This document shows, one piece after another, positions 5,266 through 7,271 of a DNA stretch of 7,271 nucleotides. Below the pieces are notes generated by a model. The model did no database searches. It was not told where the DNA came from and saw nothing but the letters and a program-made list of their open reading frames with translations. The first letter of the stretch is position 1. Every line of letters begins with the position of its first letter. The DNA is taken from assembly GCA_900751035.1 (NCBI GenBank), contig CAADSF010000134.1, positions 1 to 7,271 on the forward strand. Direction: 5' to 3'. The position numbers and the translations under genes were made by a program. Source of the DNA: an uncultured Oscillospiraceae bacterium (GTDB taxonomy: Bacteria; Bacillota; Clostridia; Oscillospirales; Oscillospiraceae).

Positions 5266-7271
5266 AAGAATTTAAGCCCCGCGATAAGCTCACCCAGCGC
5301 ATGACCCGCGACGGCGCGGTGCTGGACAATCAGACCACGGGTGAAGAAATCCATATTTCCGAGCGCGACGCCGAAAAACAGCTTTCCCCGGATGGGCAGC
5401 CCGTCCAGATGGGAAAACGCGATGCGCCAATGAATCCGGCAGAGGACGCCCCAAAGCACGGGCGGCAGCTCCGCCCACAGGAGCAAAAAGAGCCAGAAAA
5501 GGAGCAACCAAAGCCGCAGCAGCCAAGCACCGAGCCGTTTCAGCCGCAGAGCGGCAGCCCCATTTCCCATATCCCGCAGGATATTCCAACGTCCGCTGCG
5601 CCGGGCGGTACAGCGGAAAAGCTCTTTGACCGTGCGGCCGCAGAGCATGACGCACACAAGGCGCGGCAGGCAGCGCGGATGTCCCGCGACGCAGCGCAGC
5701 AGCGGTATTCTGCATCCCGTTTGCAGTTTTCTGAGGAAGAACGCGCTGCGCCGGAGCTGCACAAGCATATCCACTGTGCGGAAAAGGCCGCCGACAAGCT
5801 GGATGCGGCGCAGGCAGCGATCCCCAAGAAACGGGTGCTGCGCAAGGAGCGTGTCTTTGATGAAGCCAGCGGCATAGCCAAGACTAAGCTGCGCTTTGAT
5901 ACCGTGGATAAGTCCCCGCCCAAGCTGAAACCGAATCCGTTAGGCCGTCCGCTGCGGGAGGTCGCAGTACAGGCGCACGGAAAAATCCATGAGGTTGAGC
6001 ATGAGAACGTCGGCGTAGAAAGTGGGCATAAAGCCGAAGAACTTGCCGAGCATGGCGCAGGCGGTGCAATTCGCTGGGAGCGCCGTCACCACAAGCTGAA
6101 ACCCTACCGCGCTGCGGAAAAGGCCGAGCGCAAAGCCGTAAATGCCAATGCAGAATATCTCTACCAAAAGGCGCTGCATGATAACCCTGAAATGCTCTCC
6201 GGCAATCCGCTCAACCGCTTTTTCCAGAAGCAGCGTCTAAAGCGTGAGTATGCCAAGGCTGCAAGAACGGCAAAGGCTGCGGGCAGCACCGCGCAGGCAA
6301 CCGCCAAAAGCGCCGAAAAAACCGCAGAAGCCACCGCGACGGCAGCGAAAAAAGCGGCAGAAAAGGCAAAGGAAGCAGCGGAGTTCGTTGCCCGCCATTG
6401 GAAAGGTGTGCTGGTCGTTCTGGCTGGTTTCCTGCTGATTGTCATGCTGATCGGCGGGCTGCAATCCTGCTCTGCGCTGGTGGGCGCGGCTGGCGGTGGG
6501 GTGGCGGCATCCAGCTATCAGTCGGAGGACGCGGACATTCTTGCCGCCGAAGCCGCCTACTGTGCGCTGGAAGCCGAGCTGCAAGAATATCTCGACACCT
6601 ATGAACGCACCCATGATTACGACGAGTACCATTATGACCTTGACAAGATCAAGCACGATCCCTATGTTCTGGCATCGATCCTCTCCGCGCTGCATGACGG
6701 CGCATGGACGGCAAGCGAGGTGCAAGGGACGCTGCAAATGCTCTTTGAAAAACAATATATTCTCACGGAAACCGTCGTGACCGAGGTGCGCTACCGCACC
6801 GTTACCCGGACGGACAGCGAGGGCAATGAGTATGAGGTAGAAGTTCCGTATAACTACTACATCTGCACCGTAGAACTGGAAAACTTCGATCTTTCGCATA
6901 TCCCTGTCTATATCATGGACGAAGAAACGCTGTCCAAGTATGCGCTGTATATGTCGGTGCTGGGCAACAAGCCGGAGCTGTTCGGGGATAGCGAGTACAT
7001 CCCCAAGTACATCACAAACCGCCCGGAGGGATATGAGATCCCTCCCTCTGCAATGGAGGACGAAACCTTTGCCGCCGTTATCACAGAAGCCGAAAAATAT
7101 TTAGGGTACCCCTATGTGTGGGGCGGCAGCAGTCCGTCCACCTCCTTTGACTGCTCCGGCTTTGTGAGCTGGGTGCTGACAAGTAGCGGCGTGTGCAATA
7201 CGGGCAGGCTGGGCGCACAGGGGCTTTACAACATTTCCACCCCTGTTTCCAACCCGCAGCCGGGCGATCTC
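5262..7271 (+). CDS. CD1108 family protein with NlpC/P60 peptidoglycan hydrolase domain, 5' part
   Basis: An open frame of 670 codons runs from TTG 5262 to the window edge with no stop. A long charged N-terminal part (1-380) includes a Pro/Gln-rich stretch (about 65-110), a conserved block with ENVGVESGHKAEELAEHG and HHKLKPY (276-282), and an Ala/Lys-rich helix (about 329-375). One membrane helix follows (about 382-400), then an extracellular region with DYDEYHYDLD (452-461) and YNYYICTV. An NlpC/P60 domain begins near 603 (EAEKYLGYPYVWGG) with the catalytic Cys631 in FDCSGF. The catalytic His and the stop lie beyond the window. The family is the membrane-anchored cell-wall hydrolase of CTn4/Tn1549-type elements: N-terminus inside, endopeptidase outside, opening peptidoglycan for the channel. 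TTG 5262 overlaps the preceding stop (TTGA) and has GGAGGT 8 bases upstream. Topology and role are family-based inference. Confidence 0.92.
   Translation, partial: MKEFKPRDKLTQRMTRDGAVLDNQTTGEEIHISERDAEKQLSPDGQPVQMGKRDAPMNPAEDAPKHGRQLRPQEQKEPEKEQPKPQQPSTEPFQPQSGSPISHIPQDIPTSAAPGGTAEKLFDRAAAEHDAHKARQAARMSRDAAQQRYSASRLQFSEEERAAPELHKHIHCAEKAADKLDAAQAAIPKKRVLRKERVFDEASGIAKTKLRFDTVDKSPPKLKPNPLGRPLREVAVQAHGKIHEVEHENVGVESGHKAEELAEHGAGGAIRWERRHHKLKPYRAAEKAERKAVNANAEYLYQKALHDNPEMLSGNPLNRFFQKQRLKREYAKAARTAKAAGSTAQATAKSAEKTAEATATAAKKAAEKAKEAAEFVARHWKGVLVVLAGFLLIVMLIGGLQSCSALVGAAGGGVAASSYQSEDADILAAEAAYCALEAELQEYLDTYERTHDYDEYHYDLDKIKHDPYVLASILSALHDGAWTASEVQGTLQMLFEKQYILTETVVTEVRYRTVTRTDSEGNEYEVEVPYNYYICTVELENFDLSHIPVYIMDEETLSKYALYMSVLGNKPELFGDSEYIPKYITNRPEGYEIPPSAMEDETFAAVITEAEKYLGYPYVWGGSSPSTSFDCSGFVSWVLTSSGVCNTGRLGAQGLYNISTPVSNPQPGDL
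6246..6380 (+). repeat. Ala/Lys-rich low-complexity coding tract
   Basis: Within the CD1108-type gene, about 45 codons are mainly Ala, Lys, Glu and Thr (GCA/GCC/GCG with AAA/AAG and GAA), just before the membrane helix. The pattern suggests a long charged helix or coiled coil leading up to the membrane. It includes two runs of six A (6316-6321 and 6348-6353), places where slippage or sequencing indels would be most likely, but the frame is intact here. Confidence 0.6.

Noticed and set aside
6316..6353. Two A6 runs as programmed frameshift sites in the CD1108-type gene
   Set aside because: The heptamer phase does not match the usual X XXY YYZ pattern, the zero frame stays open to the window edge, and no alternative frame gives a sensible product.
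6237..6899. Minus-strand open frame opposite the CD1108-type gene, with a Cys/Phe-rich end
   Set aside because: Its composition is the complement of the Ala/Lys codon tract; it has no motif or ribosome binding site that I can support.

Overview
The window is a stretch of the conjugation (type IV secretion) module of an integrative and conjugative element of the Tn1549 / Clostridioides difficile CTn4-like class. It suggests a low-to-mid-GC or GC-balanced Firmicute, most likely a gut Clostridia (Oscillospiraceae/Lachnospiraceae type). The basis is the gene families (Maff2, CD1112-type TrbL/VirB6, PrgI, VirB4/TraE ATPase, CD1108-type NlpC/P60 protein), the strong AGGAGG-type ribosome binding sites and the frequent TTG starts. 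All genes lie on the + strand, and almost no sequence is non-coding.

Layout, left to right: the last 17 codons of a Maff2-like small membrane protein (1-55); a 69-base gap holding a perfect 13-bp GC hairpin and the next ribosome binding site (56-124); a polytopic TrbL/VirB6-like channel protein (125-988); an MT-A70 family adenine methyltransferase whose start is ambiguous (about 985-1548); a PrgI family two-helix membrane protein (1552-1986); the VirB4-type ATPase, which overlaps the PrgI gene by 83 bases (1904-4315); a second, beta-class (SPPY ... DPFMGSGTT) DNA methyltransferase (4312-5265); and the first 670 codons of a CD1108 family membrane-anchored NlpC/P60 cell-wall hydrolase that runs off the right edge (5262-7271).

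How they work together (family knowledge plus inference): VirB4 powers assembly and substrate transfer. TrbL/VirB6, PrgI (VirB3-like position before VirB4) and Maff2 form the inner-membrane part of the channel. The CD1108 protein puts a peptidoglycan-cutting domain outside the membrane to open the Gram-positive wall. The two methyltransferases are not transfer components. They sit at two junctions inside the transfer operon, are joined to it by 4-base stop/start overlaps or very short spacing, and have no restriction endonuclease next to them in this window. The simplest idea is that they are orphan methylases co-expressed with transfer, which could protect element DNA from recipient restriction or alter host methylation.

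The transfer genes belong to a known class. The points worth a second look are the two embedded methyltransferases, the unusual start of the MT-A70 gene, the hairpin after Maff2, and the density of TTG starts and overlapping junctions. I did not find an RNA gene, CRISPR array, insertion sequence, att site or convincing promoter.
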